Under the pieces are notes generated by a model, which had not been told where the DNA came from, did not search any database, and saw only the letters and a program-made list of their open reading frames with translations. The translations under genes and the position numbers were made by a program. 64,000 nucleotides of DNA from Flavobacterium sp. GTDB taxonomy: Bacteria > Bacteroidota > Bacteroidia > Flavobacteriales > Flavobacteriaceae. This document shows, in pieces, positions 30,832-40,125 of this stretch. The stretch is taken from the NCBI RefSeq assembly GCF_027484205.1, contig NZ_JAIXUB010000009.1, forward strand, positions 62,001 to 126,000, read 5' to 3'. Numbering within the stretch: position 1 is the stretch's first letter; every line of letters begins with the position of its first letter.

Positions 30832-30980
30832 TTTGTTATCTTATTTGAAAATAAAGATGGGAAGTTGTTGTAAATTCCCCAAAACTTTAAACCACAAATC
30901 CTTTTTAAACTTTTAAACTATAAACTTTTAAACTTCTAAACTAAAGTTTATCTTTGCACCTTTAATTTGAAAACGTAAAA

Positions 30981-31904
30981 ATGAACAAACTTTTAATAGT
31001 AGGAACGGTTGCTTTTGACGCTATCGAAACTCCTTTTGGAAAAACAGATAAAATTCTTGGTGGTGCTGCAACGTTTATCGGACTTTCAGCTTCACATTTT
31101 AATGTAAAATCAGGAATCGTTTCGGTTGTTGGTGAAGATTTTCCACAAGAATATTTAGATTTATTGACAGCAAGAAATATCGATATTTCAGGAATTGAAA
31201 TCGTAAAAGGCGGAAAAACATTCTTTTGGAGTGGACGTTACCATAACGATATGAATTCTAGAGATACTTTAGCAACAGAATTAAACGTTCTTGCCGATTT
31301 TAATCCAGTTGTTCCTCAAGATTTCAAAAATGCCGAAGTAGTAATGTTAGGAAACTTGCATCCATTAGTTCAAACAGGTGTTTTAAATCAAATGACATCA
31401 ACACCAAAATTGGTTGTTCTTGATACCATGAATTTTTGGATGGATTGTGCTTTACCAGAATTATTAGACGTTATCAAACGCGTTGATGTAATTACAATCA
31501 ATGATGAAGAAGCACGTCAACTTTCTGGAGAATATTCTCTAGTGAAAGCTGCTGCTAAAATTCACACTATGGGACCAAAATATGTAGTGATTAAAAAAGG
31601 AGAACACGGTGCGTTAATTTTCCATAACGAACATATTTTCTTTGCACCAGCATTACCATTAGCAGATGTTTTTGATCCAACTGGAGCTGGAGATACTTTT
31701 GCAGGAGGTTTTTCAGGATTTATTGCTCAGCAAGGTGATGTCTCTTTCAATACTATGAAAACAGCTATTATTCAAGGTTCTAACTTAGCGTCTTTCTGCG
31801 TAGAAAAATTTGGAACAGAAAGAATGGAATCATTAAAAAAAGAAGAAGTGCAGGAAAGATTGAAACAATTCAAAGCTTTAACACATTTTGATATAGAATT
31901 ATAA
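30981..31904 (+). CDS. PfkB family carbohydrate/nucleoside kinase
   Basis: 307 aa with KILGGAATFIGLSASHF and DPTGAGDTFAGGFSGFIA. Confidence 0.9.
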   Translation: MNKLLIVGTVAFDAIETPFGKTDKILGGAATFIGLSASHFNVKSGIVSVVGEDFPQEYLDLLTARNIDISGIEIVKGGKTFFWSGRYHNDMNSRDTLATELNVLADFNPVVPQDFKNAEVVMLGNLHPLVQTGVLNQMTSTPKLVVLDTMNFWMDCALPELLDVIKRVDVITINDEEARQLSGEYSLVKAAAKIHTMGPKYVVIKKGEHGALIFHNEHIFFAPALPLADVFDPTGAGDTFAGGFSGFIAQQGDVSFNTMKTAIIQGSNLASFCVEKFGTERMESLKKEEVQERLKQFKALTHFDIEL

Positions 31905-31911
31905 TAAATTT

Positions 31912-31940
31912 ATGCCTCGAAATTTTCGGGGCATTTTTAT
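31912..31940 (+). terminator. Rho-independent terminator
   Basis: TGCCTCGAA-ATT-TTCGGGGCA followed by TTTTTAT. Confidence 0.7.
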
Positions 31941-31974
31941 TTGAAAATACAACACACAACTAAACTACAATACA

Positions 31975-33873
31975 ATGAGTGACGCAATCAAACACGAATG
32001 TGGAATTGCACTTTTACGATTAAAAAAACCGTTAGAATTCTACAAAGAAAAATACGGTTCGGCTTTCTACGGAATACAGAAAATGTATCTTTTGATGGAA
32101 AAGCAACACAATCGCGGTCAAGATGGTGCCGGATTCGCATCGATTAAACTAGATGTTGAACCAGGCGAACGATATATCAGTCGTGTTCGTTCTAACGATG
32201 CACAAGCGATTCAAGATGTTTTCAAACAAATCAACGAACGTGTAAATGAAGAATTGACGTTACATCCTGAATACGCTGATAATGTTGCGCTACAAAAAGC
32301 TAATATTCCTTACATCGGAGAATTATTTCTTGGTCATGTACGCTACGGAACTTTTGGTAAAAATAGTATCGAAAGTGTTCATCCGTTTTTGCGTCAAAAC
32401 AATTGGATGCATCGAAATCTTATTGTTGCCGGAAATTTCAACATGACGAATGTTAAAGAACTTTTCAATAGTTTGGTAGAATTAGGTCAACATCCTAAAG
32501 AAATGGCAGATACCGTTACCGTAATGGAAAAAATTGGACATTTTCTTGACGATGAAGTTACCGATTTATATCAAGAATGTAAAAACAACGGATTATCAAA
32601 AAGAGAAGCTTCACCTGTTATTGCTGAAAAACTTCCTGTTGCCAAAATATTAAAACGTGCTTCTAAAGGCTGGGATGGCGGTTATGCTATGGCAGGACTT
32701 TTTGGTCACGGCGATGCTTTTGTTTTTAGAGATCCAGCTGGAATTCGTCCAGCGTATTTTTATGAAGATGATGAAATTGTTGTAGTAGCTTCTGAGCGAC
32801 CAGTTATTCAAACCGTTTTCAACGTTGCTTTTGACAAAGTGCAAGAATTGCAACCAGGAAATGCTTTAATTATTAAAAAAAACGGAACCGTTACAGAAGA
32901 AGAAATTATTGTTCCAACAGTTAAAAAAGCTTGTTCGTTTGAAAGAATCTATTTTTCAAGAGGAAGCGATGCTGAAATTTATCAAGAACGAAAAGAATTA
33001 GGTAAATTAATACTTCCAGCAGTACTTGAATCGATTGAGAATGATACCGATAACACAGTTTTTTCTTATATTCCAAATACTGCAGAAACTTCATTTTACG
33101 GAATGGTGGAAGCAGCTAATGATTTCTTAAATCAAAGAAAGAACAAGTTTATCCTTGATAATAGAAAAAAACTGACCAAAGATTCTTTAGAAGAATTGTT
33201 AGCGGTTAAAATTAGAACGGAAAAAATCGCCATTAAAGATGCTAAATTAAGAACTTTTATTACCGATGATAGTAGTCGTGATGATTTGGTAGCGCATGTT
33301 TATGATGTCACTTATGGTGTTATAAAACCAGAAGATAATTTGGTAATTATTGATGATAGTATCGTTCGCGGAACTACTTTAAAAATGAGTATTCTAAAAA
33401 TGATGGATCGATTGAATCCAAAACGCATTGTAGTAGTTTCGTCAGCACCACAAATTCGTTATCCAGATTGTTATGGAATCGATATGGCAAAGCTAGAAGG
33501 ATTAGTAGCTTTTCAAGCAGCAATTGAACTTTTAAAAGAGAGAAATCAATATAAAATTGTAGATGAAGTTTATAAAAAATGCAAAGCTCAAGAAAACTTA
33601 AAAGACTCAGAAGTAGTTAATTACGTTACAGAAATATATTCGCCATTTAGCGATATAGAAATATCAAATAAAATTGCTCAATTATTAACTTCTGATGACA
33701 TAAAAGCTGAGGTAAAAATCATTTTTCAGTCGGTTGACAACTTGCATATTGCCTGTCCGAAGAATTTAGGCGATTGGTACTTCACTGGAGACTATCCAAC
33801 ACCAGGTGGAAATCGTGTTGTAAACCGAGCATTCATGAACTTTTACGAAGGAAAAAACGCTAGAGCTTATTAA
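31975..33873 (+). CDS. purF: amidophosphoribosyltransferase
   Basis: Class II glutamine amidotransferase N-terminus (HECGIALLRL, KQHNRGQDGAG) and PRT motif NLVIIDDSIVRGTTLK. Confidence 0.9.
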   Translation: MSDAIKHECGIALLRLKKPLEFYKEKYGSAFYGIQKMYLLMEKQHNRGQDGAGFASIKLDVEPGERYISRVRSNDAQAIQDVFKQINERVNEELTLHPEYADNVALQKANIPYIGELFLGHVRYGTFGKNSIESVHPFLRQNNWMHRNLIVAGNFNMTNVKELFNSLVELGQHPKEMADTVTVMEKIGHFLDDEVTDLYQECKNNGLSKREASPVIAEKLPVAKILKRASKGWDGGYAMAGLFGHGDAFVFRDPAGIRPAYFYEDDEIVVVASERPVIQTVFNVAFDKVQELQPGNALIIKKNGTVTEEEIIVPTVKKACSFERIYFSRGSDAEIYQERKELGKLILPAVLESIENDTDNTVFSYIPNTAETSFYGMVEAANDFLNQRKNKFILDNRKKLTKDSLEELLAVKIRTEKIAIKDAKLRTFITDDSSRDDLVAHVYDVTYGVIKPEDNLVIIDDSIVRGTTLKMSILKMMDRLNPKRIVVVSSAPQIRYPDCYGIDMAKLEGLVAFQAAIELLKERNQYKIVDEVYKKCKAQENLKDSEVVNYVTEIYSPFSDIEISNKIAQLLTSDDIKAEVKIIFQSVDNLHIACPKNLGDWYFTGDYPTPGGNRVVNRAFMNFYEGKNARAY

Positions 33874-33928
33874 AAAAATCATAAATAGTGCATTTCATCG
33901 ATTATTATTGTAATTCATCAATAATATT

Positions 33929-33959
33929 TTGTGACACATTGCACCGCCATATATCTTTG
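33929..33959 (+). promoter_or_regulatory. candidate promoter of small RNA copy 1 (TTG-N20-TATCTTTG)
   Basis: TTG 33929-33931, TATCTTTG 33952-33959. Confidence 0.6.
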
Positions 33960-33965
33960 GAGAAC

Positions 33966-34034
33966 CATAGCATTAGTAGGTTAAGTTTATGGTAGATTTG
34001 GGGCAAAAAGGGTGAAAGAAATTTCACCTTTTTT
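33966..34034 (+). ncRNA. candidate small RNA, tandem copy 1
   Basis: TTAGTAGGTTAAGTTTATGGTAGATTTGGGGCAAAAAGG followed by hairpin GGTGAAA-GAAA-TTTCACC and TTTTTT. Confidence 0.6.
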
Positions 34035-34157
34035 ATTTTCTATAAGTTCCTCTTTTAAAAAGGCGATTTTCACTCTCATTTGCCTATCATTCCAATATAA
34101 TTAACGATTTTCAGGTAGTAAAAATGCATTCATTAGTATGTTTGCAATTCCATATAT

Positions 34158-34221
34158 TTAGTAGGTTAAATTTATGGTAGATTTGGGGCAAAAAGGCGTC
34201 CGCAACTGTGGACGTCTTTTT
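34158..34221 (+). ncRNA. candidate small RNA, tandem copy 2
   Basis: TTAGTAGGTTAAATTTATGGTAGATTTGGGGCAAAAAGG (38/39 identical to copy 1) running into an unrelated hairpin AAAAAGGCGTCCGC-AACT-GTGGACGTCTTTTT. Confidence 0.6.
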
Positions 34222-34235
34222 AAAATTCACACACA

Positions 34236-34270
34236 CAAAAAAACCGGTTGCTACACACAACCGGTTTTTA
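34236..34270 (-). terminator. terminator of superoxide dismutase gene (bidirectional hairpin)
   Basis: AAAAACCGGTTG-CTACACA-CAACCGGTTTTT. Confidence 0.8.
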
Positions 34271-34289
34271 AATTTATTAAAACAAAGTG

Positions 34290-34895
34290 TTATTTTGCTT
34301 CTGCGTATCTTCTAGAAACTTCATCCCAATTAATAACATTAAAGAAAGCTTCAATATAATCTGGACGACGGTTTTGATAATTTAAGTAGTAAGCGTGTTC
34401 CCAAACATCCATTGCTAAAATTGGAGTTCCACCACAACCAACGCCTGGCATTAATGTATTATCTTGGTTTGGAGTTCCGCAAACTTCCAATTTTCCGTCT
34501 TTAACGCAAAGCCAAGCCCAACCAGAACCAAATTGTGTTGCTCCAGCTTTTGCGAAAGCAGCTTTAAATTCTTCAAATGAACCTAAATCTTTTTCAATTG
34601 CAGCTAATAAATCACCTGTTGGTAATCCGCCACCATTTGGAGACATTACTGTCCAAAACAAATTATGGTTGTAAAATCCGCCACCATTATTTCTAACAGC
34701 AGCTTTAGTCATATCCAAATTTTTAAGAATTTCTTCAATAGATTTTCCTTCTAAATCTGTTCCTGCAATGGCCGCATTTAAGTTAGTTGTATATGCATTG
34801 TGATGTTTTGAATGGTGAATTTCCATTGTTCTTGCATCAATATGTGGTTCTAACGCGTCATAAGCGTAAGGTAATTGTGGTAATTCAAATGCCAT
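34290..34895 (-). CDS. superoxide dismutase (Fe/Mn family)
   Basis: [71 protein letters not shown]; start 34895. Confidence 0.95.
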   Translation of the reverse strand: MAFELPQLPYAYDALEPHIDARTMEIHHSKHHNAYTTNLNAAIAGTDLEGKSIEEILKNLDMTKAAVRNNGGGFYNHNLFWTVMSPNGGGLPTGDLLAAIEKDLGSFEEFKAAFAKAGATQFGSGWAWLCVKDGKLEVCGTPNQDNTLMPGVGCGGTPILAMDVWEHAYYLNYQNRRPDYIEAFFNVINWDEVSRRYAEAK

Positions 34896-35009
34896 GATAT
34901 TTTTATTTAAAGTTAATACTAAAATTGATTTCAAATTTATACATTTATCTTTGTAAATGAAAATACTTTTTTTACATAATTCCATTGAAAAAACCTATTA
35001 CAGAACTAT

Positions 35010-35543
35010 ATGATATTTGATATTCAGCCCAAATATTTGCAAAACGATTTGATAAAATTAGTTCCGCTTCATGAAAATGATTTTGAAGAATTGTATGAAG
35101 TAGCTTCCGATCCTTTAGTTTGGGAACAACATCCTAATAAATTTCGTTATCAAAGAGATGTTTTTCAAAATTTCTTTCAAGGTGCAATGGAATCCAAAGG
35201 AGCATTTTTTGTTAGAGAAGCAAAAACAAACGAACCCATTGGCAGTAGTAGATTTTATGATTACAATCCAAAAACCAGTTCAACCGAAGCTTCGGTATTA
35301 ATAGGTTATACTTTTATTGGAAGAAAGTATTGGGGAAACGGCTACAATAAGGCATTAAAAAAACTTATGATGGACTATGCTTTTCAATATGTTGATACCA
35401 TTTATTTTCATATTGGAGCTTTTAATATTCGTTCTCAAAAAGCGATAGAAAAAATAGGCGGAATAAAAATTGATGAATTTGAAGTTGAATATTACGGAGA
35501 AGATTCTAAATTGAATTATATTTATCGAATTAATAAAAAATAA
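35010..35543 (+). CDS. GNAT family N-acetyltransferase (RimJ/RimL-like)
   Basis: LVPLHENDFEELYEVASDPLVWEQHP...IGYTFIGRKYWGNGYNKALKKLMMDYAF. Confidence 0.9.
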   Translation: MIFDIQPKYLQNDLIKLVPLHENDFEELYEVASDPLVWEQHPNKFRYQRDVFQNFFQGAMESKGAFFVREAKTNEPIGSSRFYDYNPKTSSTEASVLIGYTFIGRKYWGNGYNKALKKLMMDYAFQYVDTIYFHIGAFNIRSQKAIEKIGGIKIDEFEVEYYGEDSKLNYIYRINKK

Positions 35544-38500
35544 ATGCAAAAACCAGCTTTCTCCATATACGACGCATCGGCAGGTTCAGGCAAAACGTAT
35601 ACTTTGGTAAAAGAATACCTTAAAATCATTCTTTTGTCTAAAAAGCAAGATGCTTATCGCAATATTCTCGCGATTACTTTTACCAATAAAGCGGTTCACG
35701 AAATGAAAAGCCGTGTGGTAGAAAGTTTGTCTGAATTTGCCAAAGAAAATCCTTCGGAAAAAGCACTGAATTTAATGCAAGTCATTCATTCAGAAACCGG
35801 AATTTCGTTATTTGATATTAAAGAAAAAGCCAAAAGTATTATCAAGAATTTGATTCACAATTACGCAGCTTTTGATATTTCTACTATTGATAAATTCACG
35901 CACAAAGTCATTCGAGCTTTTGCACACGATTTGAATTTGCCTATAACATTTGATGTTTCACTTGATACCGAAAATCTTTTAACAGAAGCCGTTGATGCCA
36001 TAATCGCTCAAGCTGGTGAAGATGAAACTTTGACCAATCTTCTAGTGAATTTCACGATGGAAAAAACTGACGATGATAAAAGTTGGGACGTTTCACGTGA
36101 AATTATGGAAACAGGAAAACTAATTTTAAACGAAAACAACCGAGAAGAAATTAGTCATTTTAACAATAAATCAATTTCTGAATTTGTTGAAATCAAAAAT
36201 AGATTAGTTGAGTTTTGTAAAGAAATCGAAGCTGAAACCATTGCTCAAGCTACAGAGACATTGATTTTGATAGAAAATAATGGAATCGATTTAAAATCGT
36301 TTTCTGGGGGTTATTTTCCGAAACATTTGGTCAGTATTCAAGAAGGAAAATACAATCCAAATAACAAAACCTATCATGAATTTGAAGATATAAAAATCAA
36401 TAAAACCGCTAAAGATGGTGCCATAATTGAAAGTATTATTCCAGAATTATTGGCAATTTTAAAATCGATTTACACCAAATTCGAAAAGAAAAATTTCTAC
36501 GAAGCATTCTTAAAAAATATCACGCCACTTTCGTTGATGAATACCTTGAGTAATAAATTGCAAGAGATTCAAAAAGAGCAAAATATACTTTCAATTGCCG
36601 AATTCAACAAGTTGATAAACGAGCAAATTCAAAACCAACCTGCGCCGTTTATTTATGAGCGTTTGGGTGAAAAATACAAACATTTTTTCATTGACGAATT
36701 TCAAGATACGTCCGAAATGCAATGGCAGAATTTGATTCCGTTAATTGATAATGCTCTTTCAAGTGAAGATTTGAATGGAGAACGCGGTTCGCTCATGATT
36801 GTTGGTGACCCGAAACAATCGATTTACCGTTGGCGTGGCGGAAAAGCAGAACAATTTATAGAATTAAGTAAAGATAAAAATCCGTTTATAAATCCAAGTA
36901 AAGAGCTTTTTCCACTCGGAATTAATTGGAGAAGTTACGATCAAGTAATTGATTTTAATAATAAGTTTTTCAAATTTTTAGCCTCTAAGTTTACAAATGA
37001 AGATTACAAAGATTTGTATTTAAATCATTCGCATCAAGAATGTAATGATAAAAAAGGCGGTTATGTAAATGTGAGTTTTATTCCAAAAATCGATAAAGAT
37101 GAGGTTAATCCCGAAGCTTCGGGAGAAGATAGTTTAGACAAAAATGATTTGTATTTGGAAGCAACTTTAAATACCATTTTGAAAGTAAAAGCTAACGGAT
37201 TTAATTATAAGGATATTGTAATTTTAACAAGAAAAAAACAACCCGGAACGGCAATTGCCAATCATTTAATTGAAAATGGAATCCCAATAGTATCTTCCGA
37301 AAGTTTGTTGCTTGGTGCATCTTCAGAAGTTCAAACATGTATTTATATATTGCGATATTTAAAAAATTCAAATGATTTAGAATCGAAAGCTAATTTCTTA
37401 TATTATTTAGCTAATAATCTCCCGAAGCTTCGGGAAACAGAATTACCAATTCACGATTTTATTGCCAAAGGAATGGAATTAAAAAATGAATTGGAATTTC
37501 AAAATTGGTTGACCGAAATTAGTTCCGATCCTTCGGGAGGTTTTTCGTTTCAAAATATTCGTAAAAAAGCACTCTATGAAGCTACAGAAATAATAATCTC
37601 AAAATTGATTCCAATTGAAAAACGAAATGCCTACGTACAATATTTCTTGGATTTGATTTTGGAACACGATTTAAAAAAACAATCTGGAATTTCTGATTTT
37701 CTTACTTATTGGGAAAATAATTCCGAAAAATTAAGCATTCCATCGCCCGAAGGAAATGATGCGGTTCGTATTATGACGATTCATAAATCGAAAGGATTGG
37801 AATTTCCAGTGGTGATTTTTCCTTTTGCGGAAGAGGATTATAGCAAAGGTCCAAGAGAGAAAATATGGATAAATGCAGATGAAGAAATGATGGGTTTGCC
37901 AAAAGTTCTAGTAGATAAAAGTAGTAAAGTAGAAGGTTTTGGTGAAGATGCAGCAATAATTTACAATCAGAAAAAAGAAGAAGATTTATTAGATAATATT
38001 AATGTTTTGTATGTTGCGTTAACTCGTGCAGAAGAACAATTATATGTGATTTCGGGATTGGTTTCTGAAAACAGCAAAGGAGAATTACCTAATAATATGG
38101 CGACTTTCTTTATCGAATTTTTAGGAAGCGAATTCAATGAAGAACAATTAGAATATGAATTCGGTTCGAATGAAAAAATCTCTACAACAAAAGAAGCGGT
38201 TTCAAATGTATTGATAATTCCGCAACTTTCAGAAACATTAAACCCAAAAAACATTAAGATTGCGCAACGCGAAAGCATCATGTGGAATACCAAACAACAA
38301 AAAGCAATTGAATTCGGAAACATCATTCATGAAATCTTGGAATTTGTAAAAACTAAAAACGATATCGATTTGGCAATAACCAAAGCCATCGAAAACGGTT
38401 TGATAATTTCAAGTCAGAAAGAGGAAGTTTTAGCAACAATTTCAGACATTGTTAACCATAACGAACTAACCGATTATTTTTCGGAGGAACATAAAGTGAT

Positions 38501-38729
38501 GAATGAACAAACCATCATTCAAAAACAAGGAAATATAGCAAAACCGGATAGAATCTCAATTTCAAAAGATAAACAAGTATTTCTTTTAGATTATAAAACG
38601 GGTCAACATTTGCCAAAACATAAAACCCAATTAGAAAATTATCAAAAAGCCATTGAAGATATGGGTTACAAAGTCGAGAAAAAGTCGCTCATATATATAG
38701 GAGAAACAATTGAAGTGTTACATTTGTAG
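35544..38729 (+). CDS. UvrD-like helicase / ATP-dependent exonuclease, AddA-like
   Basis: Walker A DASAGSGKTYTLVKEYL, ITFTNKAVHEMK, DEFQDTSEMQW, MTIHKSKGLEFPVVIFPF, LYVALTRAEEQLYV, C-terminal nuclease ISKDKQVFLLDYKTG. Confidence 0.93.
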   Translation: MQKPAFSIYDASAGSGKTYTLVKEYLKIILLSKKQDAYRNILAITFTNKAVHEMKSRVVESLSEFAKENPSEKALNLMQVIHSETGISLFDIKEKAKSIIKNLIHNYAAFDISTIDKFTHKVIRAFAHDLNLPITFDVSLDTENLLTEAVDAIIAQAGEDETLTNLLVNFTMEKTDDDKSWDVSREIMETGKLILNENNREEISHFNNKSISEFVEIKNRLVEFCKEIEAETIAQATETLILIENNGIDLKSFSGGYFPKHLVSIQEGKYNPNNKTYHEFEDIKINKTAKDGAIIESIIPELLAILKSIYTKFEKKNFYEAFLKNITPLSLMNTLSNKLQEIQKEQNILSIAEFNKLINEQIQNQPAPFIYERLGEKYKHFFIDEFQDTSEMQWQNLIPLIDNALSSEDLNGERGSLMIVGDPKQSIYRWRGGKAEQFIELSKDKNPFINPSKELFPLGINWRSYDQVIDFNNKFFKFLASKFTNEDYKDLYLNHSHQECNDKKGGYVNVSFIPKIDKDEVNPEASGEDSLDKNDLYLEATLNTILKVKANGFNYKDIVILTRKKQPGTAIANHLIENGIPIVSSESLLLGASSEVQTCIYILRYLKNSNDLESKANFLYYLANNLPKLRETELPIHDFIAKGMELKNELEFQNWLTEISSDPSGGFSFQNIRKKALYEATEIIISKLIPIEKRNAYVQYFLDLILEHDLKKQSGISDFLTYWENNSEKLSIPSPEGNDAVRIMTIHKSKGLEFPVVIFPFAEEDYSKGPREKIWINADEEMMGLPKVLVDKSSKVEGFGEDAAIIYNQKKEEDLLDNINVLYVALTRAEEQLYVISGLVSENSKGELPNNMATFFIEFLGSEFNEEQLEYEFGSNEKISTTKEAVSNVLIIPQLSETLNPKNIKIAQRESIMWNTKQQKAIEFGNIIHEILEFVKTKNDIDLAITKAIENGLIISSQKEEVLATISDIVNHNELTDYFSEEHKVMNEQTIIQKQGNIAKPDRISISKDKQVFLLDYKTGQHLPKHKTQLENYQKAIEDMGYKVEKKSLIYIGETIEVLHL

Positions 38730-38846
38730 CATCAGAAAATAGATAAAAGAAAATAGAGTGTAGACTTTACAATAATTCGTGAAATTAAACGATTCCGAGT
38801 TCGTGTAAATTCGTGCAATTCGTGTCAAAACAAAACAAACTAAAAT

Positions 38847-40037
38847 ATGTACGGAAAAATTCAACAACACCTGCAAAACGAACTAAATACTATTGAGCAA
38901 AATGGTATTTTCAAAAAAGAACGCATTATAACTTCTCCACAAGGAGCAGAAATTACAGTTAATGGCGAAACGGTTTTAAACTTTTGTGCTAATAACTATT
39001 TAGGTTTATCATCTCATCCAGAAGTGGTTCAAGCAGCAAAAGATGCTTTAGATTCTCACGGCTTCGGAATGTCATCTGTGCGTTTCATTTGTGGAACTCA
39101 AGACATTCATAAAACATTAGAACAAAAAATTGCTAATTTTTATGGAACAGAAGATACTATTTTATATGCAGCAGCATTTGATGCAAATGGAGGTGTTTTC
39201 GAACCATTATTAGGAGAAGAAGATTGTATTATTTCTGATTCTTTGAATCACGCTTCTATTATTGATGGCGTTCGTTTGTGTAAAGCAGCACGTTACCGTT
39301 ATGAAAATTCCAATATGGAAGATTTAGAAAATCAATTAAAGAAAGCGGTTGAAGCAGGACATCGTTTCAAACTTATTGTTACTGACGGAGTTTTCTCAAT
39401 GGATGGATTAGTAGCGCCATTAGATAAAATCTGTGATTTAGCCGATAAATATGATGCCTTAGTAATGGTTGACGAATGTCACGCAGCAGGATTCATAGGC
39501 GCAACAGGAAAAGGAACACTCGAAGCAAAAGGCGTGATGGGAAGAGTGGATATCATTACAGGAACATTAGGGAAAGCGCTTGGTGGCGCAATGGGCGGAT
39601 ATACTACAGCAAAGAAAGAAGTTATTGAAATTTTACGTCAGCGTTCTCGTCCGTATTTGTTTTCGAACTCTTTAGCACCAGCAATAGTTGGAGCTTCAAT
39701 TAAAGTATTCGAACTCCTAGAAAAAGACACCTCATTAAGAGATAAACTGGAATGGAACACTAATTATTTCAAAGCTGGAATGAAAGCTGCAGGACTTGAT
39801 ATTATTGATGGAGATTCAGCAATTGTGCCTGTGATGCTTTATGATGCCAAGCTTTCTCAAATAATGGCAGATGAATTACTTAAAAAAGGAATTTATGTAA
39901 TTGGTTTCTTTTATCCTGTGGTTCCAAAGGACAAAGCAAGGATTAGAGTTCAGCTTTCGGCGGCACATACTAAAGAGCATCTTGATAAAGCAATTGAGGC
40001 ATTTACAGAAGTTGGTAAAGCGCTAAAAATCATATAA
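38847..40037 (+). CDS. kbl: glycine C-acetyltransferase
   Basis: [67 protein letters not shown]. Confidence 0.93.
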   Translation: MYGKIQQHLQNELNTIEQNGIFKKERIITSPQGAEITVNGETVLNFCANNYLGLSSHPEVVQAAKDALDSHGFGMSSVRFICGTQDIHKTLEQKIANFYGTEDTILYAAAFDANGGVFEPLLGEEDCIISDSLNHASIIDGVRLCKAARYRYENSNMEDLENQLKKAVEAGHRFKLIVTDGVFSMDGLVAPLDKICDLADKYDALVMVDECHAAGFIGATGKGTLEAKGVMGRVDIITGTLGKALGGAMGGYTTAKKEVIEILRQRSRPYLFSNSLAPAIVGASIKVFELLEKDTSLRDKLEWNTNYFKAGMKAAGLDIIDGDSAIVPVMLYDAKLSQIMADELLKKGIYVIGFFYPVVPKDKARIRVQLSAAHTKEHLDKAIEAFTEVGKALKII

Positions 40038-40060
40038 AGTAGAATTTTTTCTACAACATT

Positions 40061-40090
40061 TTGATAATTCAATAATTGGTGTTACTTTTG
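40061..40090 (+). promoter_or_regulatory. candidate promoter (TTG-N19-TACTTTTG) for the OmpA-family gene
   Basis: TTG 40061-40063, TACTTTTG 40083-40090, 36 nt before the ATG. Confidence 0.6.
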
Positions 40091-40125
40091 CACCATTATA
40101 TCTTTATAATCTAACAAAATTAAGT

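Noticed and set aside
34174-34359. 61-aa ORF starting in RNA copy 2 (MVDLGQKGVRNCGRLF...)
   Set aside because: Runs through two terminator hairpins and into the antisense of sod; copy 1 stops after 8 codons, so it is unlikely to be a real protein.
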